The notes: generated by a model not told the origin, from the letters alone. Shown: positions 24,935 to 33,868, numbered from the stretch's first letter. The stretch: DNA of 39,335 bases from Paraburkholderia solitsugae (GCF_013177695.1 NZ_WOEY01000093.1:1-39335); one strand, 5' to 3'. Numbers and translations are program-made.

Positions 24935-25969
24935 TTATCCCGGAGACTGCGACTGGCTATGGCGCGCCCGTTCGATATGCGCGGCAAAACTGACCGGGTC
25001 GGTATTGGTGCCGCACAGCAGCACGCCTACGCGCTTGCCTTGCAGCGTTTCGCGCAGCGGCCCGAGCAACGCTGCCGTCGCCGCGGCGCAGGCCGGTTCG
25101 ACGGCTAGCTTAAGTTGTCCGAACAAGGTCAGCATGGCCGCGCGCAACTGGTCGTCGGAGACGGTGACGAGCTGGTCGATATGACGGCGGCACAACTCGT
25201 AGCTGTATTCCTCAGTATGCGGCGACGCCAATGAATCGGCAATGGTGTGCATGTGGCCCATCTTGACCGTGTGATTGGCCGCGAAGCTTTTGCCCATCGC
25301 ATCGGATCCTTCCGGTTCGACGCCGTACACGTGCACCCGCGGATTCGCGAGCCGCATGGCGGTGGCCACACCGGCAGCGAGACCGCCGCCGCCGATCGGC
25401 ACGATCACCGCTTCGAGGTCAGGCGTTTGCGTGGCCCATTCGTAGCCGAGCGTTGCCGATCCCAGCACGGTGCGATAACCGTTGAACGGATGCACGAAAT
25501 AACGGCCTTCCTCCGCCTCGATACGGCGCACCAGTTCGAATGCTTCGGCAATGTTTTCCGCGAACACGATGTCGGCGTGATACTGCCGGCACAAGGCGAC
25601 GCGTGCCGGATTGGCCGCACGAAACAGCACGACCTTCGCGCTGATGCCAAGACGCATCGCCGCGTACGCAACCGCCACCGCATGATTGCCGCCCGACACA
25701 CAAGTGACGCCCGCGCTGCGTTGCGCTTCGTCGAGCGCAAGCAGGTTGGTGAACGCGCCGCGCGCCTTGAAGCTGCCGCCCGCTTGCAGCAACTCGAACT
25801 TGAAGTTCACTACCGTGCCTTCCAGCGACGGAAAGTCGAGCCGGTCGAATACCGGCGTTCGCGCCACCCACGGCGTCAACGCAAAGTGCTGCGTGGCGAT
25901 GTCGTCGAGTGTGGGGATCGGCTCGCCGTTGATCGTATGGTCGGTGTGCTGCGGCGTGGCGGTTGACAT
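24935..25969 (-). CDS. PLP-dependent threonine/serine dehydratase (no ACT domain)
   Basis: 344 residues, a fold-type II PLP enzyme. PLP lysine K68 in GGSFKARGAF, substrate loop SGGNHA at 92-97, PLP phosphate loop GGGGL at 193-197, and a C-terminal Cys in LLCGTN where the ring nitrogen contacts sit. The length matches catabolic threonine or serine dehydratases and hydroxyaspartate ammonia-lyases; there is no regulatory ACT domain as in IlvA. It deaminates a beta-hydroxy amino acid to a 2-oxo acid. It lies 54 bases downstream of argE on the same strand and is probably co-transcribed. The exact substrate is not determinable. Confidence 0.83.
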   Translation of the reverse strand: MSTATPQHTDHTINGEPIPTLDDIATQHFALTPWVARTPVFDRLDFPSLEGTVVNFKFELLQAGGSFKARGAFTNLLALDEAQRSAGVTCVSGGNHAVAVAYAAMRLGISAKVVLFRAANPARVALCRQYHADIVFAENIAEAFELVRRIEAEEGRYFVHPFNGYRTVLGSATLGYEWATQTPDLEAVIVPIGGGGLAAGVATAMRLANPRVHVYGVEPEGSDAMGKSFAANHTVKMGHMHTIADSLASPHTEEYSYELCRRHIDQLVTVSDDQLRAAMLTLFGQLKLAVEPACAAATAALLGPLRETLQGKRVGVLLCGTNTDPVSFAAHIERARHSQSQSPG

Positions 25970-26023
25970 GGCGTGGGTGTGTTTTCCTCGATATACCTAA
26001 GACTCTTTTTACGCTCGTCGGTT

Positions 26024-27280
26024 TCAGTGCGCTTCTTCGTACGCGTCCACCGACATGCTGTGGATGAATTTTTGCAGGAAGCGCTCGCACGCCACGAGTT
26101 GATCCAGGGCGACAAATTCGTTGGCTTTGTGCGCCTGCTGGATGTCGCCGGGGCCGCACACAATGCTCGGAATACCCGCCAGCGAGAACAGCCCCGCCTC
26201 GGTGCCGTACGCGACCTTGCGCTTGTCCTGGTCCGCAGTCAGCGCACGCACGAGTTGCGTGATCGCGGCCTGTTCAGACGAATCGAGCCCCGGCGCGGCG
26301 GCGATCTTCGTGATCTCGATGGCGGCAGATGGATGCTCGCGCAACATTTTCGGCAGCAGCGTTTCGCGTGCATATTGATCGATGCGCGCGAAGATCGGTT
26401 CGGGGTCGAGCGTGGGCAGATTGCGGAATTCGAACTGGAACTTGCATTCGGCCGGCACGGTATTGATCGCGTTGCCGCCGATGATCGTGCTGGTTTGCGC
26501 CGTGCTGAAGGGCACGTCATACAGTTCGTCGAACGGACCTTGCTCGCGGAATTGATCGGCCATATCGCGGATGTAGCAGATCAGGCGCGCGGCGTATTCG
26601 ATGGCGTTCAAACCCTTCGGCGTCAGCGACGAATGCGCCGCCTGGCCGCGCACGCAGCACTGATACGCGTTAATGCCTTTGTGTGCCACGATCGGGCGCA
26701 TGCTGGTCGGCTCGCCGACAATGCAGCCGTCCGGCTTCACGCCGCGCTTCATCAGATCGGCAATCAGGAGCGGTGCGCCGACGCAACCCACTTCTTCGTC
26801 GAACGACAAGGCGAAGTGAATCGGCTTGGCGAGCCTGGTGCGCTGCATCTCAGGCAAGAGTGCAAGCGCCGCGCCGATGAAGCCTTTCATGTCGCAGGTG
26901 CCGCGGCCATACAGCTTATCGCCGCGAATTTCCGGCTTGAACGGATCGCTGTCCCATTGCTGGCCGTCTACGGGCACGACGTCGGTATGGCCCGACAGCA
27001 CCACGCCGCCGTTGGTCTCACCGTCGTGGGCGGGAATCGTTGCGAACAGGTTCGCCCATTTGCCGCTTTCGTCGTGGGTGAGCGTGGCTTCAATGCCGGC
27101 CGCGCGCAGTTCGTCGCGCACGGTTTCGATCAGACCGAGATTGGGATTGCGGCTCACCGTGTCCATCGACACGAGACGGGTCACCCAGGGAAGCGAGGCG
27201 GGGAGCGTTGCAGGCGAGGAAGAATGCGATTCAGAGGCGGGCGTTTGGGAGGGCTGCGCTGTTTCAGCGACGTGAGACAT
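26024..27280 (-). CDS. argE: Acetylornithine deacetylase (M20 metallopeptidase family)
   Basis: 418 residues from the ATG at 27280, with GGAG 7 bases upstream; earlier in-frame codons are not family-like. After a Ser/Ala-rich leader of about 30 residues come the dinuclear-zinc site motifs SGHTDVVP (H98, D100), YGRGTCDMKG (D130), SFDEEVGC (general base in the E162/E163 pair) and GEPTSM. The C-terminus has a metal-binding His in QQAHKANEF. It releases ornithine from N-acetylornithine in arginine synthesis. Related succinyl-diaminopimelate desuccinylases differ in the substrate region; the match to ArgE is by overall resemblance. Confidence 0.87.
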   Translation of the reverse strand: MSHVAETAQPSQTPASESHSSSPATLPASLPWVTRLVSMDTVSRNPNLGLIETVRDELRAAGIEATLTHDESGKWANLFATIPAHDGETNGGVVLSGHTDVVPVDGQQWDSDPFKPEIRGDKLYGRGTCDMKGFIGAALALLPEMQRTRLAKPIHFALSFDEEVGCVGAPLLIADLMKRGVKPDGCIVGEPTSMRPIVAHKGINAYQCCVRGQAAHSSLTPKGLNAIEYAARLICYIRDMADQFREQGPFDELYDVPFSTAQTSTIIGGNAINTVPAECKFQFEFRNLPTLDPEPIFARIDQYARETLLPKMLREHPSAAIEITKIAAAPGLDSSEQAAITQLVRALTADQDKRKVAYGTEAGLFSLAGIPSIVCGPGDIQQAHKANEFVALDQLVACERFLQKFIHSMSVDAYEEAH

Positions 27281-27316
27281 GACGAGACTCCAGCATTTGA
27301 GTCTTTCGATCATACC

Positions 27317-27372
27317 CAAAAAAACCTCAGCCGTATGCTGCGGCACGCGTTTGCGCACCGCAGCATGAACGG
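27317..27372 (-). terminator. Rho-independent terminator after mfd
   Basis: ATGCTGCGG (27335-27343) pairs with CCGCAGCAT (27358-27366), extended by CCGT/ACGG outside a 2-base bulge. On the minus strand it is followed within a few bases by a T7 run (27317-27328 region). It closes mfd about 110 bases after its stop. Confidence 0.7.
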
Positions 27373-27479
27373 GAAACGGCTAGACGTATCCCGTTCTTTT
27401 AGGGGTGCCGGCGTTGGGGCCGGTATCTGTGCCGGTGCTGACACGATACCGGCGCGTTAGCACGCAACGGTGCGACACG

Positions 27480-30400
27480 TTAGCGCGCAGCAGCCGTGGC
27501 CGCCGTGCCGCGGCTGGGCGTCCCGAGTGCGCGCAAGGTTTCTTTCACCGTCGCCACACGCACGGCCAGATCCGGGCTGCGCGTTTCGATGCGTAGCTTG
27601 TCCTGGCCCGCCAGCTTGATGTGCTTGTGTTTCTGCACCATCTCGATGATCCGCATCGCGTCGATCGGCGGATTGGGGATGAACTGCAAGCCGATCACGG
27701 TTTCGCCCGCATCGATTTTCGAAATACCCAAGGGCTTGGCCGCCAACCGCAGACGATGCGTCTCGACGAGCGCATGCGCTTGCGGCGGTAACTTGCCGAA
27801 GCGGTCGATCAGCTCTTCCTGAATGCCGTCGATCGAATCGTTGTGTTCGCAATTAGCGAGGCGCTTGTAGAGCGACAGACGTTCCTGCACGTCGCCGCAA
27901 TAGTTCGCTGGCAGAATCGCGGGTGCGTGCAGATTGATCTCGGTGGTCGCGGCGAGCGGTGCGGTCAGGTCCGGCTCCTTGCCCTCCTTGAGCGCTTTCA
28001 CGGCGTCGTTCAGCATGTCGGTATAGAGCTGGAAACCGATCTCCTGAATCTCGCCCGATTGCTTGTCGCCGAGCACTTCACCCGTGCCGCGAATCTCGAG
28101 ATCGTGCATCGCGAGATAGAAGCCCGAACCGAGTTCCTCCATCTGCTGGATCGCTTCGAGACGGCGCTGCGCCTGCTTGGTCAGTCCTTGCGGGTCATGC
28201 ACCAGCAGATACGAGTACGCCTGGTGATGCGAACGGCCCACGCGGCCACGCAACTGGTGCAACTGCGCGAGACCGAACTTGTCGGAGCGGTGAATCAGGA
28301 TCGTGTTGGCGCTCGGCACGTCGATGCCGGTTTCGATAATCGTCGTGCACAGCAGCACGTTCGCGCGTTGGGCAACGAAGTCGCGCATCACGCGTTCGAG
28401 TTCGCGCTCATGCATCTGTCCATGCGCAACCGCGATACGTGCTTCGGGTACGAGCGTTTCGAGCATCTGCCGGCGATTTTCGATCGTCTCGACTTCGTTA
28501 TGCAGGAAGTACACCTGGCCGCCACGTTTCAACTCGCGCAGCATCGCTTCGCGAATCACGCTGTCTTCTTCGCGACGCACGAAGGTTTTGATCGCGAGGC
28601 GCTTTTGCGGCGCGGTGGCGATCACCGAGAAGTCGCGCAGGCCCTCGAGCGCCATGCCGAGCGTACGCGGGATCGGCGTTGCAGTGAGCGTGAGCACATC
28701 GACTTCAGCGCGCAACGCTTTCAACGCCTCTTTCTGACGCACGCCGAAACGGTGCTCCTCGTCGATGATCACGAGCCCCAGCCGCTTGAACTGCACATCC
28801 GACGACAGCAGCTTGTGTGTGCCGATCACGATATCGACCGTGCCTTCGTTGATCTGCTGGATCGCCGCGTTGACTTCCTTGGTCGACTTGAAGCGCGACA
28901 ATTCGGCGATGCGCACCGGCCAATCGGAGAAACGGTCGGTAAAGGTTTGCATGTGCTGTTCGGCGAGCAGCGTGGTGGGCGAGAGCAGCGCGACCTGCTT
29001 GCCACCCATCACCGCGATGAATGCTGCACGGAGTGCAACTTCGGTCTTGCCAAAGCCGACGTCGCCGCACACGAGGCGATCCATCGGTTTGCCGCTCGTC
29101 ATGTCGCCGATTACGGCAGCAATCGCCGCGGCCTGGTCCGGTGTTTCTTCGAAGCCGAAGCTCTCGGCGAACTTCACATAGTCTTTCGGTTCAAGCGCGA
29201 ATGCATGGCCTTCGCGCAGGGCACGACGGGCGTACAGGTTCAGCAGCTCTGCCGCCGTGTCGCGGATCTGCTGCGCGGCTTTGCGTTTGGCCTTTTCCCA
29301 TTGACCCGAACCGAGCGAATGCAAGGGCGCACTTTCCGGATCCGCGCCGCTGTAGCGCGAAATCACATGTAACTGCGCGACCGGCACGTAGAGCTTGCTG
29401 TCGCTCGCGTATTCGAGGTGCAGGAACTCGGTTTCGCCTTCGCCGAGATCCATCGTGACGAGGCCCATATAGCGGCCGATGCCGTGCTGCGAATGCACAA
29501 CCGGATCCCCGATCTTCAGCTCGGACAGATCGCGCACCATCGAATCGACGTTGCTGGCCTGTTCCTGGCGGCGCCGTCCCGCGCGGCGCGCAAGCGGGCC
29601 GTAAAGCTCCGTCTCGGTGATGATCGCGATGCCGTCGACGGGCACCGCAAAACCATTCGCCAAAGGTGCGACGCCAAGCGAGAAACGCGTGTCGCTCGTG
29701 AGCCAGCTTTGGAATGTGTCGCTCGATGCCGGCTTCAGATGATTGTCGGCGAGCAACTGCAAAAGCGTTTCACGCCGGCCGGCCGATTCAGTGGCAAAGA
29801 GCACGCGGTTCGGCGTGGTGTCGAGATAGGCGCGTAACGCCGCGACCGGGTCCTCAGCGTGACGGTCGATCGCAAGATTCGGCAGCGGGGTCGACCAGCC
29901 GCCGCCCGCGTTGGCGGGCAAGACGAGCCGCGCGAACGGCTTGGCGAACGTGAAGAAATCCTCATCCGACAGGAACAGACGCTGCGGCTCCAGAATCGGC
30001 CGGTCGCGATCGTGCGACAGGAAGTTGTAGCGCTGTTTGGTGTCGTTGGTGAAGCGCTTGATCGCCGCGTCCAGATCGCCGACGAATGCCAGTTGCGCGC
30101 CTTCGGGCAGATAGTGGAAGAGCGTCGCCGTCTCGTCGAAAAAGAGCGGCAGATAGTATTCGATGCCCGCGGAGGGCACGCTGTTGCCGATATCCTTATA
30201 AATCGACGCACGGCTCGGATCGCCCTCGAAGGTTTCGCGCCAGCGGCTGCGGAAGGCGGTGCGGGCGGCTTCGTCGAAGGGGAATTCGCGGCCGGGCAAG
30301 AGACGCACGTCCTTCACCGGATAGAGGCTGCGCTGGGTGTCCGGATCGAATGCGCGGATCGAGTCGACCTGGTCGTCGAACAGGTCGATCCGGTACGGCA

Positions 30401-30962
30401 GGGGCGAGCCCATCGGATACAGATCGAGCAGCGAACCGCGCACACAGTATTCGCCGGGCCGCACCACCTGGCTCACGTGCTCGTAGCCGGCAAGCGTCAA
30501 TTGCGCTTTGAGCCTGGCGTCGTCGAGGCGCTCGCCTTGCGAGAAGGCGAACGTGTAGCCTGCCATGAACGAGGCAGGCGGCATCCGGTACAGGGCGGTG
30601 GTGGCGGGCACCAGCAGGATGTCGCAGCGGCCTTCGCCGAGATCGTGCAGCGTAGCGAGGCGCTCGGAGACCAGGTCCTGGTGGGGTGAAAAGGTGTCGT
30701 AAGGCAGCGTTTCCCAGTCGGGCAGCAAACGCACGCGTGCCTCAGGCGCGAAAAAGCCGATTTCCTGCGACAGCCGCTGCGCGTCGACGGCGCTTTCGCA
30801 GACCACCGCCAATAGCGGCACCTTCTCGCGATAGGCGAGATGGTAGCGGGCGATCAGCAGCGCGTCGGACGAGCCGTGCGTGCCGTCGAAGGCAAAACGC
30901 TGGCCGGCCTTGACGAGCGCGACGGGCGGGGAGTACTGCGATGTTGCGGCGATGTCTGGCAT
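27480..30962 (-). CDS. mfd: Transcription-repair coupling factor Mfd
   Basis: 1160 residues, the normal length. Order of parts: UvrB-like N-terminal region (EKVPLLAVVCESAVDAQRL, YTFAFSQGERLD), RNA polymerase-interacting domain (LKIGDPVVHSQHGIGRYMGL), then a RecG-like translocase with Walker A GDVGFGKTE near residue 634, DEEHRFGV near 735, TATPIPRTL, the RGRVGRS motif and the TRG-like segment. The C-terminal domain ends in an Ala-rich tail. It displaces RNA polymerase stalled at DNA damage and recruits UvrA. It is divergent from ispD, with about 120 bases between the starts. Confidence 0.97.
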   Translation of the reverse strand: MPDIAATSQYSPPVALVKAGQRFAFDGTHGSSDALLIARYHLAYREKVPLLAVVCESAVDAQRLSQEIGFFAPEARVRLLPDWETLPYDTFSPHQDLVSERLATLHDLGEGRCDILLVPATTALYRMPPASFMAGYTFAFSQGERLDDARLKAQLTLAGYEHVSQVVRPGEYCVRGSLLDLYPMGSPLPYRIDLFDDQVDSIRAFDPDTQRSLYPVKDVRLLPGREFPFDEAARTAFRSRWRETFEGDPSRASIYKDIGNSVPSAGIEYYLPLFFDETATLFHYLPEGAQLAFVGDLDAAIKRFTNDTKQRYNFLSHDRDRPILEPQRLFLSDEDFFTFAKPFARLVLPANAGGGWSTPLPNLAIDRHAEDPVAALRAYLDTTPNRVLFATESAGRRETLLQLLADNHLKPASSDTFQSWLTSDTRFSLGVAPLANGFAVPVDGIAIITETELYGPLARRAGRRRQEQASNVDSMVRDLSELKIGDPVVHSQHGIGRYMGLVTMDLGEGETEFLHLEYASDSKLYVPVAQLHVISRYSGADPESAPLHSLGSGQWEKAKRKAAQQIRDTAAELLNLYARRALREGHAFALEPKDYVKFAESFGFEETPDQAAAIAAVIGDMTSGKPMDRLVCGDVGFGKTEVALRAAFIAVMGGKQVALLSPTTLLAEQHMQTFTDRFSDWPVRIAELSRFKSTKEVNAAIQQINEGTVDIVIGTHKLLSSDVQFKRLGLVIIDEEHRFGVRQKEALKALRAEVDVLTLTATPIPRTLGMALEGLRDFSVIATAPQKRLAIKTFVRREEDSVIREAMLRELKRGGQVYFLHNEVETIENRRQMLETLVPEARIAVAHGQMHERELERVMRDFVAQRANVLLCTTIIETGIDVPSANTILIHRSDKFGLAQLHQLRGRVGRSHHQAYSYLLVHDPQGLTKQAQRRLEAIQQMEELGSGFYLAMHDLEIRGTGEVLGDKQSGEIQEIGFQLYTDMLNDAVKALKEGKEPDLTAPLAATTEINLHAPAILPANYCGDVQERLSLYKRLANCEHNDSIDGIQEELIDRFGKLPPQAHALVETHRLRLAAKPLGISKIDAGETVIGLQFIPNPPIDAMRIIEMVQKHKHIKLAGQDKLRIETRSPDLAVRVATVKETLRALGTPSRGTAATAAAR

Positions 30963-31083
30963 AGAAGGGAAAAGGCGGCCTCAGGCTCACACGTGATCGG
31001 CAAGTTTACGCGTGTCAGGGCGTAGATGCGAAGGACGTATTATAAAATCCGTCCTTTACTTTGACCTCGCGGCATCCGCACTC

Positions 31084-31800
31084 GTGACTTCCCGTCTATT
31101 TGCCCTGATTCCGTGCGCTGGCACCGGCAGCCGTTCCGGCGCCGCGATGCCCAAACAATATCGCACTGTCGCCGGCCGCGACATGCTGCATTACTCGCTG
31201 GCGGCTTTCGACGCCTGCAGCGAGTTTGCGCAAACCCTTGTCGTGATTGCCCCGGACGACCAGCACTTCGACGCCCGCCGCTTCAGCGGCTTGCGTTTCG
31301 CCGTGCGCCGCTCGGGCGGGGCATCGCGCCAGGCGTCGGTGCTGAACGGCTTGCACGCACTGGCCGAGTTCGGCGCGCATGACGACGACTGGGTGCTGGT
31401 GCACGACGCGGCGCGGCCTGGCATTACACCTGGCTTGATTCGCACGCTGATTGGCGCGCTGAAGGACGACGCGGTGGGCGGCATCATGGCCTTGCCGGTG
31501 GCGGATACCTTGAAGCGGATCAATCCGGGTTCATCCGACGGCCGGATCGCCCGCACCGAGGCGCGCGATGGCCTGTGGCAAGCGCAGACGCCGCAGATGT
31601 TCCGCATCGGCATGTTGCGCGAGGCGATTCTGCGCGCGCAGGCGGACGGTCACGATCTGACCGACGAAGCGAGCGCGATCGAGTGGCTGGGGCACGCGCC
31701 CAAGCTGGTGCAGGGGAGTTTGCGTAACTTCAAGGTCACTTATCCGGAAGACTTTGATCTGGCCGAGGCGATTCTGTGCCGGCCGTCTTCGGCTTCCTGA
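31084..31800 (+). CDS. ispD: 2-C-methyl-D-erythritol 4-phosphate cytidylyltransferase
   Basis: 238 residues from a GTG at 31084 (VTSRLFALIPCAGTGSRSG), preferred because family proteins begin just before this nucleotide-binding loop; no clear Shine-Dalgarno is seen. Family motifs: PCAGTGSRSGAAMPKQY, VHDAARP, LWQAQTPQMF, LTDEASAIEWLG. It makes CDP-methylerythritol in the non-mevalonate isoprenoid pathway. A TATAAAAT sequence near 31038-31046 could be its -10 region. It is followed after 45 bases by ispF of the same pathway. Confidence 0.93.
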   Translation: MTSRLFALIPCAGTGSRSGAAMPKQYRTVAGRDMLHYSLAAFDACSEFAQTLVVIAPDDQHFDARRFSGLRFAVRRSGGASRQASVLNGLHALAEFGAHDDDWVLVHDAARPGITPGLIRTLIGALKDDAVGGIMALPVADTLKRINPGSSDGRIARTEARDGLWQAQTPQMFRIGMLREAILRAQADGHDLTDEASAIEWLGHAPKLVQGSLRNFKVTYPEDFDLAEAILCRPSSAS

Positions 31801-31845
31801 CTGGATAATCGAATTTTAATGAATGGGCTTGAGGGCTTGACGCAT

Positions 31846-32325
31846 ATGGATTTCAGAATTGGGCAGGGTTATGACGTGCATGCGCTGGTGCCGGGACGTC
31901 CGTTGATTATCGGCGGTGTGACGATTCCCTACGAGCGCGGGCTGCTCGGGCATTCGGATGCGGATGTGTTGTTGCATGCGATTACCGATGCTATTTTTGG
32001 CGCGGCCGCGATGGGGGATATTGGGCGGCATTTTTCAGATACGGATGCTAAGTTCGCTGGCGCGGATAGTCGGGTTTTATTGCGGGAGTGTTTTGCTCGT
32101 GTGACGGCGGCAGGGTTTTCTATTGCTAATGTGGATAGCAGTGTGGTTGCTCAGGCGCCCAAGCTGGCGCCGCATATCGAAGGAATGCGGGTTAATATCG
32201 CCGCGGATCTTAACCTGCCGGTTGAACGGGTTAATGTTAAAGCCAAGACTAATGAGAAGTTGGGGTATCTTGGGCGAGGGGAAGGGATTGAAGCGCAGGC
32301 TGCGGTTTTGCTGATCAAGAATTAA
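31846..32325 (+). CDS. ispF: 2-C-methyl-D-erythritol 2,4-cyclodiphosphate synthase
   Basis: 159 residues from the ATG at 31846 (MDFRIGQGYDVHAL) with GAGGG upstream; an earlier ATG at 31819 lacks a ribosome site. Zinc ligands fall in GYDVH and the HSDADV motif; NVKAKTNEKLGYLGRGEGI is the conserved end. It converts the CDP-methylerythritol phosphate to the cyclodiphosphate two steps after IspD. Codon use drifts: the 3' two thirds use many GGT, GAT, TTT, ATT and GCT codons, unlike the C/G-ending codons of ispD. Confidence 0.95.
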   Translation: MDFRIGQGYDVHALVPGRPLIIGGVTIPYERGLLGHSDADVLLHAITDAIFGAAAMGDIGRHFSDTDAKFAGADSRVLLRECFARVTAAGFSIANVDSSVVAQAPKLAPHIEGMRVNIAADLNLPVERVNVKAKTNEKLGYLGRGEGIEAQAAVLLIKN

Positions 32326-32946
32326 GGTTTGGGTTTTTTGCCGTTACGGCGCTTTTTGTTTGTATGCCTACGGCGTTGGGTTTTTATTGATCTGTTTGCC
32401 TGCGCGGCGCTTGTTTGTCTGTGCTTTTATGGCGTTGGCCTTTCCTTGATTTGGTATTGGTCTATTAGCGTTGCCCCTGTGCGGGGCAGGCAAAAGAAAG
32501 CGGCTCAAACCGCTAATTCTTAAGCGGGTCCCCTGGCTTGGAGGGGGTAGTGGTGCATCTGGAATCTGTGTTCTCGCACATTCGGCGTCAGTGACAAGGC
32601 ATTCATACTTCCGGCGGCGCTGCGCGCGCCGACGCGTTATTCAACAACCGATTGCTTCGGTTTCGGTCCGGCATTTTAATCGGCACCGCGGCCGCTTGCG
32701 GAACTCGCCTTCCAAATGCTTGGGTGCCTCGCCGAGGCGAAGCCGATGGCTCCCACCACACGTAATCGAAGCCCCACGGTTTCCCATGCAAACCCGTCCG
32801 CGACGCACGCAGTGCGGAGTGGGGGCTGATGAATCCTTTGTCACTGGCGTGGAGTGTGCGAGGGCACGGATTCCAGATGCGCCACTACCGCGACTGTGCG
32901 GGGGGCCGCTTAAGAATTAGCGGTGTGAGCCGCTTTCTTTGCTTAT

Positions 32947-32970
32947 CTTTCTTTGCGGCGGCAAAGAAAG
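32947..32970. repeat. 10-bp perfect hairpin in the right arm
   Basis: CTTTCTTTGC (32947-32956) and GCAAAGAAAG (32961-32970) enclose GGCG. The left arm of the big inverted repeat lacks this block and keeps only a GCAAAAGAAAG-like remnant. Confidence 0.8.
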
Positions 32971-33015
32971 TAAGTGCCGCCCCGCACAGGGGCAACGCTA
33001 ATAGACCAATGCCAA

Positions 33016-33053
33016 ATCAAGGAGAGGCCAAAAAGTCAGATCAAGGAGAGGCC
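33016..33053. repeat. Tandem duplication of 24 bases in the right arm
   Basis: ATCAAGGAGAGGCC occurs at 33016-33029 and again at 33040-33053; the left arm has a single copy of the corresponding inverted sequence. Confidence 0.75.
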
Positions 33054-33228
33054 GCCGCCATAAAAGCACAGACAAACAAGCGCCGCGCGGGCAAACAGAT
33101 CAAGAAAAACCCAACGCCGTAGGCATACAAACAAAATTCACAAAGAAGACCACGAGCGCGCAGCGAAAAACCCCTTAATCCCGCTGCGCGCGAAAAAAAC
33201 CTATTCACCTTCAGCAGCAATACACTGC

Positions 33229-33777
33229 TTACAGCGTTGCGCCGCCGACCGCGCGGTTGCAAGGACACTCTTCGTCCGTTTGCAGAGCGTCGAGAAGACG
33301 TAGCACTTCTTCCGGGTTACGGCCGACGTTCAGGTTATTCACCGAAACGTGTTGAATCGTATTGTCCGGATCGACGATGAACGTTGCGCGTAGCGCCACG
33401 CCGGCTTCCTTGTCGCGCACGCCGAGTTGGTCGATCAATTCGCCCTTCACGTCTCCGAACGAATAGTGGTTCAACTTGTTCAGGTCCTTGTGCTCGCGGC
33501 GCCACGCCAGTTTGACGAATTCGTTGTCCACACTGCCGCCAAGCAGCACCGCGTCGCGCTCTTCGAAATCCTTGGCCAGCCTGCCGAATTCGACGATTTC
33601 AGTCGGGCACACAAACGTGAAATCCTTCGGGTAGAAATAGATAACCTTCCACTTGCCAGGAAAAGACTGTTCGGTGATCTCTTCGAACGCCGACACGCCG
33701 TTTTCTTCATGATGGTTGAAACCGGGCTTGGCTGCAGTCACGGTGAACGCTTCGAGTTTATCGCCGACGGTTTTCAT
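33229..33777 (-). CDS. ahpC: Peroxiredoxin AhpC (mycobacterial-type, three cysteines)
   Basis: 182 residues from the ATG at 33777, with AAGGAG upstream. The peroxidatic C57 lies in FTFVCPTE. The C-terminus carries two further cysteines, C171 and C173, in EECPCN. This arrangement matches the Mycobacterium tuberculosis AhpC type (Cys 61, 174, 176), reduced by AhpD or a similar thiol donor, rather than the AhpF-linked enterobacterial type. It reduces hydrogen and organic peroxides. No ahpD or ahpF is visible in this window. An OxyR-like site lies about 110 bases upstream. Confidence 0.92.
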   Translation of the reverse strand: MKTVGDKLEAFTVTAAKPGFNHHEENGVSAFEEITEQSFPGKWKVIYFYPKDFTFVCPTEIVEFGRLAKDFEERDAVLLGGSVDNEFVKLAWRREHKDLNKLNHYSFGDVKGELIDQLGVRDKEAGVALRATFIVDPDNTIQHVSVNNLNVGRNPEEVLRLLDALQTDEECPCNRAVGGATL

Positions 33778-33868
33778 GCGAATGCTCCTTCGTGTGATGG
33801 AAAAACAGCCTGTTGAGCTTGAGGCTACCAGCCCGTCATAACGAGCACGTTACACGTTTTTGACTGTA

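Larger units (their letters stand above)
32354..33136. repeat. Long imperfect inverted repeat (arms about 250 and 310 bases)
   Basis: The left arm (32354-32606) and right arm (32829-33136) are inverted copies that align almost throughout by eye, around a unique core of about 220 bases (32607-32828). Shared blocks include GTATGCCTACGGCGTTGGG, TCTATTAGCGTTGCCCCTGT, CGCTAATTCTTAAGCGG, and GCATCTGGAAT at the inner end. The right arm is longer because it carries an extra small hairpin and a tandem duplication. The core has no recognisable gene. This looks like a dispersed genomic repeat or non-autonomous element. Confidence 0.85.
32326..33228. other. 900-base gene-free region occupied by a long inverted repeat
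   Basis: It separates ispF from ahpC. It contains a weak hairpin with T-run right after ispF (32340-32357), the inverted repeat described separately, and a hairpin at 33156-33191 (GCGCGCAGCG with CGCTGCGCGC) next to the ahpC 3' side. Reading frames here are short, low-complexity and follow the repeat; none is called. Confidence 0.65.

Noticed and set aside
25973..27460. 495-codon open frame antisense to argE
   Set aside because: Antisense shadow with Arg/His-rich translation; argE has the metal-binding motifs and a good ribosome site.
27843..29372. 509-codon open frame antisense to mfd
   Set aside because: Composition is that of an antisense shadow; mfd is complete with its helicase motifs.
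32329..33122. Several short open frames inside the inverted repeat (including 32471-32920 and 32829-33122)
   Set aside because: They follow the repeat symmetry, have low-complexity translations and no ribosome sites; the region is better described as a repeat.
33156..33191. Hairpin considered as the ahpC terminator
   Set aside because: The 10-bp stem is strong, but on the minus strand no T-run follows it (the T-run lies before it), so it does not meet the standard for a terminator.
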